Positions 15,896-24,422 of a DNA stretch of 64,000 nucleotides are shown here, piece after piece. The translations under genes and the position numbers were made by a program. The notes beneath the pieces are model-generated. The model did not search any database. It worked only from the letters and a program-made list of their open reading frames with translations, and was not told the origin of the DNA. How positions within the stretch are numbered: the first letter of the stretch is position 1; every line of letters begins with the position of its first letter. Origin of the DNA: an uncultured Clostridia bacterium (GTDB lineage: Bacteria > Bacillota > Clostridia > Christensenellales > Aristaeellaceae); assembly GCA_934647305.1 (NCBI GenBank), contig CAKUFI010000001.1, positions 171,727 to 235,726 of the forward strand. Reading direction: 5' to 3'.

Positions 15896-17743
15896 TTGAC
15901 GCTTTCGGATAAAATTGACTCGCTGATGATGAAGGTCACCAAGCCCGTGCGCTACGTGGGCGGCGAGTTCGGCTCGATCATGAAGGATCCAGAGAAGGTG
16001 GACGTGCGCTACGCCTTCCTGTTCCCGGACACGTATGAGGTCGGCATGTCTCACCTGGGCATGAAGATCCTCTATCACACGATCAACGACCGCGACGACG
16101 CCTGGTGCGAGCGCGTGTTCTCGCCCTGGGTTGACATGGAGGAGAAGATGCGGGAGCTGGACATCCCGCTGTTCTCGATCGAGTCGCGCACGCCGGTCAA
16201 GCAGTTCGACTTGCTGGGCATCACGCTGCAGTATGAGATGAGCTACTCGAACATCCTGTGCGCCCTCGACCTGGCGGGCATACCGCTTCGGCGCGAGAAC
16301 CGCACGGACGATGACCCGTTCGTGATCTGCGGCGGCCCGTGCGCGTTCAACCCGGAGCCGCTGGCTCCGTTCGTCGACTTCTTCGTGCTGGGCGACGGCG
16401 AAAAGTCCACCCATGACACGATCGACGTGTACAAGGAGTGGAAGAAGAGCGGCCTGCCGCGCGAGGAATACCTGAAGATGGCCGCGAAGATCCCGGGCGT
16501 GTACGTGCCCTCGCTTTACGACGTGGCCTACAAGCCGGACGGCACGATCGAGTACGTGCGGCCCAAGGAGGGCTCCGGCGCGCCCGAGGTGGTCTATAAG
16601 GCGCTCTACAACAACCTGACCGAGGCGGCCTATCCCGAGGAGATGATCGTGCCCTACGGCGAGATCGTCCACGACCGCATCATGCTGGAGATTTTCCGGG
16701 GCTGCACGCGCGGCTGCCGTTTCTGCCAGGCGGGCATGATCTACCGCCCGGTGCGCGAGCGCAGCATGGATCGACTGATTGAGCTGGCCGACAAGCTGGT
16801 GCGCGCCACAGGCTATGACGAGATTTCGCTGATGAGCCTGTCGAGCGGCGACTATTCCTGCCTGCCCGAGCTGGCGCACGAGCTGGTGAGCAAGTATGCC
16901 GAAAAGCGCGTGTCGATCTCCCTGCCCTCTCAGCGCATCGACAACTTCCTCAAGGACACCCTCAAGGAGGTGCAGAAGGTCAAAAAGAGCGGCCTGACGC
17001 TGGCGGTCGAGGCGGGTTCTCAGCGCCTGCGCGACGTGATTAACAAGGGTGTGACCGAGGAGGACCTGCTGCGCTCGGTGCGCGAGGCCTTCGAGGAGGG
17101 CTGGTCGTCGGTCAAGATTTATTTCATGCTGGGTCTGCCCACCGAGACCGACGAGGACGTGCTGGGCATTGCCGATCTGGCCGCCAAGGTGCGGGACGTC
17201 TACTTCAGCATTCCGAAGGAGAAGCGTTCGCCCGGCCTGCGCATCACCTGCAGCGCGTCGGTGTTCGTGCCAAAGCCGGACACGCCGTTTCAGTGGTCGC
17301 CGCAGCTGGACCGCGAGAGCGTCGTGCGCCGCCAGCTGCTGCTCCGGGACGCGCTTGCCAAGATCCGGGGCGCAGAGTTCAAGTATCACGAGTCCGACCT
17401 GAGCCAGCTCGAGGCAACGTTCGCGCTGGGCGACCGGCGCATGGCCGACGTGCTCGAGCGGGCGTTTGAGCTGGGCTGCCGGTTCGACGGCTGGTCTGAC
17501 CAGTTTAGCTACGAAAGGTGGATGCAGGCCTTCCGCGACACGGGCGTTGACCCGGCGTTTTACGCGCACAGGCAGAAGGGGCTGGACGAGGTGCTGCCCT
17601 GGGATCACCTGGACTGCGGCGTGAGCAAGGCCTATCTGCTGCGCGAGTGGGACAAGGCGCAGCGCGCCGAGCGCACGCAGGACTGCCGCAAGGGCTGCAC
17701 CGGCTGCGGGATGAAACGATACGAGGGGGCGTGCCGCTCATGA
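15896..17743 (+). CDS. TIGR03960 family B12-binding-like radical SAM protein
   Basis: 615-residue radical SAM enzyme of unknown reaction. The N-terminal 200 residues resemble a B12-binding region (YAFLFPDTYEVGMSHLGMKILYHTIND). The radical SAM cluster motif is FRGCTRGCRFCQAGMIYRP near residue 270, a CxxxCxxC arrangement. The C-terminal part ends with a second cysteine group, CRKGCTGCGMKRYEG. I chose the TTG at 15896 because GGAGGA stands 8 nt before it and the length then matches the family. It heads a long plus-strand gene run and overlaps the next gene by 4 nt, an arrangement widespread in Clostridia just before rng. Confidence 0.9.
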   Translation: MTLSDKIDSLMMKVTKPVRYVGGEFGSIMKDPEKVDVRYAFLFPDTYEVGMSHLGMKILYHTINDRDDAWCERVFSPWVDMEEKMRELDIPLFSIESRTPVKQFDLLGITLQYEMSYSNILCALDLAGIPLRRENRTDDDPFVICGGPCAFNPEPLAPFVDFFVLGDGEKSTHDTIDVYKEWKKSGLPREEYLKMAAKIPGVYVPSLYDVAYKPDGTIEYVRPKEGSGAPEVVYKALYNNLTEAAYPEEMIVPYGEIVHDRIMLEIFRGCTRGCRFCQAGMIYRPVRERSMDRLIELADKLVRATGYDEISLMSLSSGDYSCLPELAHELVSKYAEKRVSISLPSQRIDNFLKDTLKEVQKVKKSGLTLAVEAGSQRLRDVINKGVTEEDLLRSVREAFEEGWSSVKIYFMLGLPTETDEDVLGIADLAAKVRDVYFSIPKEKRSPGLRITCSASVFVPKPDTPFQWSPQLDRESVVRRQLLLRDALAKIRGAEFKYHESDLSQLEATFALGDRRMADVLERAFELGCRFDGWSDQFSYERWMQAFRDTGVDPAFYAHRQKGLDEVLPWDHLDCGVSKAYLLREWDKAQRAERTQDCRKGCTGCGMKRYEGACRS

Positions 17744-18435
17744 AAGCGATTATTCAGTTTGGCAAGCAGGGCCGCCTGCGCTTCATTTCCCACCTGGATC
17801 TTCAGCGCTTCATGCAGCGGGCGCTGCGAAGAACCGGCCTTCCGGTGGCCTATTCGCAGGGCTTTAACCCCCACACGCTCTTGTCGTTCGCATCGGCGCT
17901 GGGCATGGGCGTGTCCAGCGAGGCGGAGCTGCTAGAGGTGCGCTTTGCCGAGCCGGTGGCCGAGCAGACCATCCTCGAGGCCATGCGCGCCGCGCTGCCG
18001 CCCGAGATGCCGGTCTATCGCGTGCGCGCGGTGGACGACCGCTTCCCCTCGCTGATGGCGACGGTTTACTGCGCCGACTACCGCATGACGCTGACCGGCG
18101 AGGGCGCGAAGGCGATCGCGGACGCGGTGCCCGGTTACCTTGAGAAAACCGAGGTCATGGCCGTGCGCAAGACCAAGTCGGGCGAAAAGACGGTCAACAT
18201 CCGTCCCTCGACGCTTGAGCTGCGCGCGGAAGGGACGGAGGATGGCGCGTATGCGCTGACCGCCCGCCTGACGCTGACCCCCGAGGACACGCTCAAGCCG
18301 GACGTGCTGCTGGGCGCGCTGGCCAGGCTGGCGGGCGTGCCCGAGGACGGCTATGAGGCGCGCATTCACCGCACGCTGCTTTCCGGAAAAACCGCGAAGG
18401 GCGAGATCGTGCCCCTGTTCGACTGGAAGTGCTGA
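17740..18435 (+). CDS. TIGR03936 family radical-SAM-linked protein (DUF2344)
   Basis: 231-residue protein regularly paired with, or fused to, the preceding radical SAM protein. The N-terminus MKAIIQFGKQGRLRFISHLD and RALRRTGLPVAYSQGFNPHTLLSFASALGMGVSSEAE is the family hallmark. The start ATG overlaps the stop of the upstream gene (ATGA), so the two are translationally coupled and probably act together. A tRNA or rRNA substrate has been suggested by context with rng, but nothing here proves it. Confidence 0.9.
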   Translation: MKAIIQFGKQGRLRFISHLDLQRFMQRALRRTGLPVAYSQGFNPHTLLSFASALGMGVSSEAELLEVRFAEPVAEQTILEAMRAALPPEMPVYRVRAVDDRFPSLMATVYCADYRMTLTGEGAKAIADAVPGYLEKTEVMAVRKTKSGEKTVNIRPSTLELRAEGTEDGAYALTARLTLTPEDTLKPDVLLGALARLAGVPEDGYEARIHRTLLSGKTAKGEIVPLFDWKC

Positions 18436-18441
18436 CGCGCC

Positions 18442-19932
18442 ATGCAGAAAAAAATTTATATCGAAACCGAGGATATCCGCACGCGGCTGGCGCTTCTCGA
18501 GGACGGCGAGGTGGTCGAGTACTACCAGGAGCGCCCCGGCCGGGCCAAGCTGGCGGGCAATATCTACGTGGGCCGGGTGGAAAACGTGCTGCCCGGCATG
18601 CAGGCGGCGTTCGTGGACATCGGCCTGGACAAAAACGCCTTTCTTCACCTGGGCGACATACAGGTCAGCCGCTCAGAATTCGGCGAGGAGCTGGAAAAGC
18701 GGCTCTCCGCCGCGTCCGTCCGCAAACTGCTTCGGCGCGGTCAGCAGATCATGGTGCAGGTCGTCAAAGAGCCGGGCGGCGCCAAGGGTCCGCGCGTCAG
18801 CTCGCACATCACGCTGCCCGGACGGTACGCGGTGCTGCTGCCCGGGGTCGAGTACGTGGGCGTATCCCGGAAGATCGAGGACGAAGGCGCGCGCGAGCGG
18901 CTCAGGGCGCTGGCCGATGACTGCCGCCCGGCGGGTATGGGCCTGATCGTGCGCACCGCCGCAAAGGACGCGCCCGAGGAGGCGATTCGCGAGGACGCGG
19001 CGCAGCTGGCCGATACCTGGAAGAAAATCTCCGTGCGCGCACAGCACTCGACCGCGCCCGCCCTGATTCATCAGGACGAGGATCTGGTGCGCCGCGCCGT
19101 GCGGGACATGCTCTCGCCCGAGGTCGTCGAAATCCGGGTGAACAATCAGGCCCAGTATGAGCAGCTTCGCGCGCTGTGCGAGGAACGCGCAAACATCGTG
19201 CGCCTGCACGAGAACCCCACGCCGCTGTTCGCCTTCTTCGGCCTCGACTCGAAGCTCGAGAAGGCCTGCGCGCGCCGGGTATGGCTCAAGTGCGGCGGGT
19301 ATCTGGTGATTGACCATACCGAGGCGCTGACGGTCATCGACGTGAACACCGGCAAGTTCGTGGGCGCGCAGTCGCTGGACGACACCGTGCTGCGCACCAA
19401 CTGCGAGGCGGCGAGGGAGATCGTGCGCCAGCTCAGGCTGCGCGACGTGGGCGGCATCGTCATCGTGGACTTCATCGACATGACGCGCAGGGAGGATCAG
19501 CAAAGGCTGCTGGGTTGTCTGCGCGAGGAACTGAAAAAGGATCGCACAAAGACCAACCTGGTGGGGCTGACCGAACTGGGGCTGGTGGAGCTGACCCGCA
19601 AAAAGCTCCGGCAGCCGCTCTACACGCTGACCCGGCGCACCTGTCCCCGCTGTCAGGGACTGGGAACCATCCCCAGCGAGGAGGAGCTGGCGCTGTCCGC
19701 GCTTCATCAGCTGCGCGTCAAGGCGGCGCACCTGAACGCGGGCTGCTGGCTGATTACCGCGTCACAGGCGGTCGCGGGGCAGCTTCTGCTGCTCGACCCG
19801 CCGGAGGGACTGACCGTCTACGTCTGCGCGCAGAGCGGCCGGCTGGACGAAAACGCCCAGATTGACGCCATGGAGCCTGAACAGCTGCCCGCAAAGGCGA
19901 AGCGCATGACCACCTCGAAAGAAAAGGAGTAA
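18442..19932 (+). CDS. rng: Ribonuclease G/E family endoribonuclease
   Basis: Single-strand-specific endoribonuclease for rRNA and mRNA processing. At 496 residues it matches the short RNase G form. An S1 domain starts near residue 33 (GNIYVGRVENVLPGMQAAFVDIGLDKNAFLH). The catalytic metal site is in VIDVNTGKFVG, followed by NCEAAREIVRQLRLRDVGGIVIVDFIDM, and the zinc-link CPRC lies in TRRTCPRCQGLGT. The C-terminal scaffold of RNase E is absent. It sits 6 nt after the TIGR03936 gene and 6 nt before miaB. Confidence 0.95.
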   Translation: MQKKIYIETEDIRTRLALLEDGEVVEYYQERPGRAKLAGNIYVGRVENVLPGMQAAFVDIGLDKNAFLHLGDIQVSRSEFGEELEKRLSAASVRKLLRRGQQIMVQVVKEPGGAKGPRVSSHITLPGRYAVLLPGVEYVGVSRKIEDEGARERLRALADDCRPAGMGLIVRTAAKDAPEEAIREDAAQLADTWKKISVRAQHSTAPALIHQDEDLVRRAVRDMLSPEVVEIRVNNQAQYEQLRALCEERANIVRLHENPTPLFAFFGLDSKLEKACARRVWLKCGGYLVIDHTEALTVIDVNTGKFVGAQSLDDTVLRTNCEAAREIVRQLRLRDVGGIVIVDFIDMTRREDQQRLLGCLREELKKDRTKTNLVGLTELGLVELTRKKLRQPLYTLTRRTCPRCQGLGTIPSEEELALSALHQLRVKAAHLNAGCWLITASQAVAGQLLLLDPPEGLTVYVCAQSGRLDENAQIDAMEPEQLPAKAKRMTTSKEKE

Positions 19933-19938
19933 ACGGGT

Positions 19939-21336
19939 TTGAAAGAGAGAAAAATCGTCCCGCCGCAGGAGCTTGAGGCGCAGAAGGCGTATGCCCGCGC
20001 CGTGAAGGACGCGCTTGGCGGCCGGGAAATGAAATACTGCATCGTGACGCTGGGCTGCCAGATGAACGCGCACGATTCCGAGACCATCGCCGGCATGCTC
20101 GACGAGATGGGCATGACCCCCACCGAGCGGCGCGAGGACGCGGATCTGGTGCTCTACAACACCTGCTGCGTGCGCGAAAACGCCGAGAACAAGGCCATGG
20201 GCAACGTGATCTGGCTCAAGGAGCTCAAGGCGGTCAAGCCGGACATGATCATCGGCGTGGGCGGATGCATGATGCAGGAAAAGGGCATGCTGGAAAAGGT
20301 GGCCTCGTATCCGTTCATCGACCTGGCCTTCGGCACGCACAACCTGCACCGCCTGAGCGAGCTGCTCTGCCGCATCATCGTGGAAAAAAAGCGCGCCATC
20401 GAGGTGCTGGACGACGAGGGCATCGTCTGCGAAGGCCTGCCCGTGCACCGCGCGAGCCGCTTCATGGCCTATATCAACATCATGTACGGCTGCAACAACT
20501 TCTGCTCCTACTGCATCGTGCCCTACGTGCGCGGCCGCGAGCGCTCCCGCGACATGCAGAACATACTCGACGAGGCGCAGCAGCTGGTGGACGGCGGCGT
20601 GCAGGAGATCATGCTGCTGGGGCAGAACGTCAATTCCTACATGGGCGGCGGCGCGCACTTTGCAGAGCTCTTGTACCGCCTGGACAGGATGGGCGTGCCG
20701 CGCATCCGGTTCATGACCTCGCACCCCAAGGATCTGTCTGACGAGCTGATCGCCTGCTACGGCGAGCTTCCGCATTTGTGCAGGCAGCTTCACCTGCCGG
20801 TACAGGCGGGCAGCAACCGAATCCTTCAGCAGATGAACCGGCGCTACACGCGCGAAAAGTACCTGGATCTGGTCGAGCGCATCCGCAAGGTCTGCCCGCA
20901 GGTGGGCCTGACGACCGACCTGATCGTGGGCTTCCCGGGCGAGACGCTCGCCGAGTTCGAGGAGACCGTGTCGCTGGTCGAGCAGGTTCGCTATGACTCG
21001 GCCTTCACCTTCATCTACTCGCCGCGCGAGGGCACGCTGGCTGCACGCATGCCCGACGACACCTCCGCCGAGGAAAAGAGCCGCCGCATACAGCGCCTGA
21101 TCGACGTGCAGCAGAGGATCAACTTCGAGGTCTGCACGCAGCAGATCGGCCGCACAGAAGAGGTGCTGGTCGAGTCCGAAAGCGCACGCGACGCGGGCTG
21201 CGTGTGCGGCAAGACCGGGCGCGGCCACATGGTCAACTTCGCGGGGGACACTGCGCTGATCGGGCGCTTTGCCCAGGTAGAAATCACCTCCGCCGGCCGC
21301 AATACCCTGCGCGGCAGGCTTCTTGCCGTCCGCTGA
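19939..21336 (+). CDS. miaB: tRNA-2-methylthio-N6-dimethylallyladenosine synthase
   Basis: Radical SAM methylthiotransferase that adds the methylthio group to i6A37 of tRNAs. 465 residues with the three-part family layout: an N-terminal UPF0004 domain with cysteines in TLGCQMNAHDSE, NTCCVRENAENK and GGCMMQ; the radical SAM motif CNNFCSYCIVPYVRGRE; and a C-terminal TRAM domain. The TTG start at 19939 is set by AAAGGAG 8 nt upstream, inside the end of rng. Its partner gene miaA lies at the end of the same run. Confidence 0.96.
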   Translation: MKERKIVPPQELEAQKAYARAVKDALGGREMKYCIVTLGCQMNAHDSETIAGMLDEMGMTPTERREDADLVLYNTCCVRENAENKAMGNVIWLKELKAVKPDMIIGVGGCMMQEKGMLEKVASYPFIDLAFGTHNLHRLSELLCRIIVEKKRAIEVLDDEGIVCEGLPVHRASRFMAYINIMYGCNNFCSYCIVPYVRGRERSRDMQNILDEAQQLVDGGVQEIMLLGQNVNSYMGGGAHFAELLYRLDRMGVPRIRFMTSHPKDLSDELIACYGELPHLCRQLHLPVQAGSNRILQQMNRRYTREKYLDLVERIRKVCPQVGLTTDLIVGFPGETLAEFEETVSLVEQVRYDSAFTFIYSPREGTLAARMPDDTSAEEKSRRIQRLIDVQQRINFEVCTQQIGRTEEVLVESESARDAGCVCGKTGRGHMVNFAGDTALIGRFAQVEITSAGRNTLRGRLLAVR

Positions 21337-21365
21337 CATTGTATTTTTTAAGGAGGAAACGAATC

Positions 21366-21764
21366 ATGAACGAGGTTATGGAAAAGACCCGCGAGCTGGG
21401 ACTCGCGATCCTGAACAGTGAAATTTACAAGGAAATGAAGGCCGCCGAGGACAAGGCCATGGAAAACGCGCAGGCCGCCGCCGTGATGGGCGAGTATCTG
21501 GAGCACCGCGCGGCGCTTGAAAACCTGATGCAGCAGAACAAGCCCGACGCCGACAAGATGAGCGAGGAGTCCCGCGCGATGGAGGATCTGCAGGCGCAGC
21601 TCAACCAGATCGGCGACATCACGGCCATGGGCGAGAAGCGCGCCGCCTTCACTGAGATGATCAACCAGGTCAACGGCCTGCTCAAGACCATCATCACCGG
21701 CGAGGAGCCCACCGAGGGCGGCTGCACCGGCTCGTGCTCGACCTGCGGCGGCTGCTGCCACTAA
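21366..21764 (+). CDS. YlbF/YmcA family regulator with Cys-rich tail (RicA-like)
   Basis: 132-residue helical protein of the YlbF/YmcA family. In B. subtilis the homologues RicA, RicF and RicT form a complex with Fe-S clusters that aids RNase Y processing and development, and ymcA (ricA) lies directly after miaB, exactly as here. The body (LGLAILNSEIYKEMKAAEDKAMEN onward) is helical, and the C-terminus ends with a tight cysteine group GGCTGSCSTCGGCCH holding five cysteines, a likely metal or Fe-S site. The ATG at 21366 follows AAGGAGGAAA. Confidence 0.85.
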   Translation: MNEVMEKTRELGLAILNSEIYKEMKAAEDKAMENAQAAAVMGEYLEHRAALENLMQQNKPDADKMSEESRAMEDLQAQLNQIGDITAMGEKRAAFTEMINQVNGLLKTIITGEEPTEGGCTGSCSTCGGCCH

Positions 21765-21821
21765 GGCAAAGCGCCCCGATACACACTTTGACTCAACCCA
21801 GGGCAGGAGGAAACGAAAGCT

Positions 21822-24419
21822 ATGGCGCTCTCGCCAATGATGCAGCAATACCTGGACACCAAGCAGCAGTACCCGGACGCGGCGCTTCTGTTCCGCGTGG
21901 GCGACTTCTATGAACTGTTTTTCGACGACGCCGAGCAGGTGTCGCGCGAGCTGGAGCTGACGCTGACGCGCAAGGACTGCGGACTGAGCAAGCCCGCGCC
22001 CATGTGCGGCGTGCCCTATCACGCGGTGGACGCTTACGTGGCCAAGCTGATCGAAAAGGGCTACAAGGTGGCCATCTGTGACCAGATGGAGGATCCCGCG
22101 CAGGCGAAGGGCCTGGTCGAGCGGGCGGTGACGCGCGTCATCACGCCGGGCACCGCCGTGGAATCGTCCATGCTCGACGAGCGCCGGGCCAGCTACATCA
22201 TGGCGATACTGGTACAGAAGGATAAGGCGGGCGCGGCGTTCTGCGACGTGTCGACCGGCGAGTTCTACCTGTACCAGTTCGACGACGCAAAAAATCGCCT
22301 GCGCGACGAGCTGAGCCGCGTGGAGCCGCGCGAGCTGCTGGTGTGCGACCAGGAATACTTCATTCCCTACAGCGCCCAGATTCCCATGCTCACCCCGCTG
22401 CCCGAGGAGCGCTTTCACTACGCGCAGGCGGGCAAGGCGCTCATGGAGCACTTCCACGTGCAGAAGGTCGCCGAGCTGAACGTCGAGGGCTGCCGTCTGG
22501 GCGTGTGCGCGGCGGGCGCGCTGCTGACCTACCTGCTGGAAACCCAGAAAAACGCCTTAAAACACATCCTGACCCTGAAAATCTACCAGCCGAACCGCTA
22601 CATGGCGCTCGACGCCATTGCGCGGGGCGCGCTGGAATTGACCGAGTCGCTGCGCGGCGGGCGCGGCCGGAAGGGCTCTCTTCTGTGGCTGATGGACAAG
22701 ACGATCACGGCAATGGGCAGCCGCATGCTGCGCAGCTGGATCGAGCAGCCGCTGATCCTGCCGGACGAGATTGCCGCGCGGCAGGACGCGGTCGAGTACT
22801 TCCTGAACGATCCCTTCCGCCGGGACACGCTGCGCGAGGCGCTCGAGCCGGTGCGCGACGTGGAAAGACTCTTAAGCCGCATCGCCTACGACACGATCAA
22901 CGCCCGCGACTGCCTGGCGCTGCGCGCGTCTCTCGAGGCGCTGCCGCTGCTTTGCCAGACCCTCTCGGGCGACGCGCCGCCGATGGTTCAGGATCTGCGC
23001 ACGCGGCTTTCGCCCCTGCCCGAGGTGACCGACCTGCTCGAGCGCGCCATCAGCGAAAAGGCCGGCATTTCGCTCAAGGACGGCGACATCATCGCCGACG
23101 GCTACAACGCCGAGCTGGACGAGCTGCGCGCGGCGCGAACCGAGGGCGCGAAGTGGCTGTCCGACCTGGAGGCGCGCGAGCGGGAGCAGACCGGCATCAA
23201 GAACCTCAAGGTAGGCTTTAACCGCGTGTTCGGCTACTACATCGAGGTCACGAAGTCGTTTTACGACCAGGTGCCCACGATGCGTTACGTCCGCAAGCAG
23301 ACGCTGGCTTCGGCCGAGCGCTTCATCACCGAGGAGCTCAAGGAGCTTGAAAAGAAGATCCTTGGCGCGGAGGATCACGCGACCCGGCTGGAATATCAGC
23401 TGTTCCTGGGCGTTCGCGAGTTTCTGAGCGCGCATATCGTGGAGCTGGCGCGGGTGGCGCACGCGCTCAAGGAGCTGGACGCGCTCCTGTCGCTCGCCCA
23501 GTGCGCGGCGGATTACAGCTATGTGCGTCCTTCCTTCAACCAGGAGGGCGTGTACGAGATTCAGAACGGGCGGCACCCGGTGGTCGAGCAGGCGATCGGC
23601 TCGGACAACTTCGTGCCCAACGACACGCACATGAGCCGCGAGGGCCGCATGATGGTCATCACCGGCCCCAACATGGCGGGCAAGAGCACCTACATGCGGC
23701 AGGTGGCGCTGATCGTGCTGCTGGCGCACATCGGCAGCTTTGTGCCGGCCGACTCGGCGAACATCTCGATCACCGACCGGATCTTCACGCGCATCGGGGC
23801 CTCGGACGACCTGTATGGCGGCCAGTCCACGTTCATGGTGGAAATGAGCGAGCTGGCAAACATCCTGAAGTACGCCACGAGCAAGAGCCTCCTGATACTG
23901 GACGAGGTAGGCCGCGGCACCAGCACCTTCGACGGCCTGTCCATCGCCTGGGCGGCGGTCGAGCACATCGCGGACGAAAAGAAGTGCGGCGCGCGGACGC
24001 TGTTCGCCACTCATTATCACGAGCTGTCCGAGCTGGAGGGGCACCTGGAGGGCGTGGTCAACTACCGCATCACGGCGGTTGAGAAGGGCAGCGAGGTCAT
24101 CTTCCTGCGCAAGATCGTGCCCGGCGGCGCGGACAGGAGCTACGGCGTGGCGGTCGCGGGCCTTGCGGGCCTGCCCAAGTCGCTCATCATGCGCGCGCGG
24201 CAGATCATGGCCCGGCTCGAGGTGGACGACGAGACCAGTACGATCGGCCAGAGCATACTCGATACCCGCAAAAACGGCGGCGACCGGCAGATGAGCCTGA
24301 CCGATTTCCAGCCGATGGAACTGGTCGAGGAAATCCGCAAGATCGACGTGATGTCCATGTCGCCGATCGACGCGCTGAACACGCTGTTTACCCTGGTAGA
24401 AAAGGCGAGGAGGATTTAA
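21822..24419 (+). CDS. mutS: DNA mismatch repair protein MutS
   Basis: Mismatch-recognition ATPase of 865 residues. The mismatch-wedge F-Y-E is at 29-31 in VGDFYELF. Connector, core and clamp domains follow, and the ATPase domain has Walker A TGPNMAGKSTYMRQ, the STFMVEMSE motif, Walker B LLILDEVGRGTSTFDG and FATHYHEL. The C-terminus ends normally for the MutS1 type. It lies 57 nt after the ricA-like gene with SD CAGGAGG and 3 nt before mutL. Confidence 0.97.
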   Translation: MALSPMMQQYLDTKQQYPDAALLFRVGDFYELFFDDAEQVSRELELTLTRKDCGLSKPAPMCGVPYHAVDAYVAKLIEKGYKVAICDQMEDPAQAKGLVERAVTRVITPGTAVESSMLDERRASYIMAILVQKDKAGAAFCDVSTGEFYLYQFDDAKNRLRDELSRVEPRELLVCDQEYFIPYSAQIPMLTPLPEERFHYAQAGKALMEHFHVQKVAELNVEGCRLGVCAAGALLTYLLETQKNALKHILTLKIYQPNRYMALDAIARGALELTESLRGGRGRKGSLLWLMDKTITAMGSRMLRSWIEQPLILPDEIAARQDAVEYFLNDPFRRDTLREALEPVRDVERLLSRIAYDTINARDCLALRASLEALPLLCQTLSGDAPPMVQDLRTRLSPLPEVTDLLERAISEKAGISLKDGDIIADGYNAELDELRAARTEGAKWLSDLEAREREQTGIKNLKVGFNRVFGYYIEVTKSFYDQVPTMRYVRKQTLASAERFITEELKELEKKILGAEDHATRLEYQLFLGVREFLSAHIVELARVAHALKELDALLSLAQCAADYSYVRPSFNQEGVYEIQNGRHPVVEQAIGSDNFVPNDTHMSREGRMMVITGPNMAGKSTYMRQVALIVLLAHIGSFVPADSANISITDRIFTRIGASDDLYGGQSTFMVEMSELANILKYATSKSLLILDEVGRGTSTFDGLSIAWAAVEHIADEKKCGARTLFATHYHELSELEGHLEGVVNYRITAVEKGSEVIFLRKIVPGGADRSYGVAVAGLAGLPKSLIMRARQIMARLEVDDETSTIGQSILDTRKNGGDRQMSLTDFQPMELVEEIRKIDVMSMSPIDALNTLFTLVEKARRI

Positions 24420-24422
24420 CGC

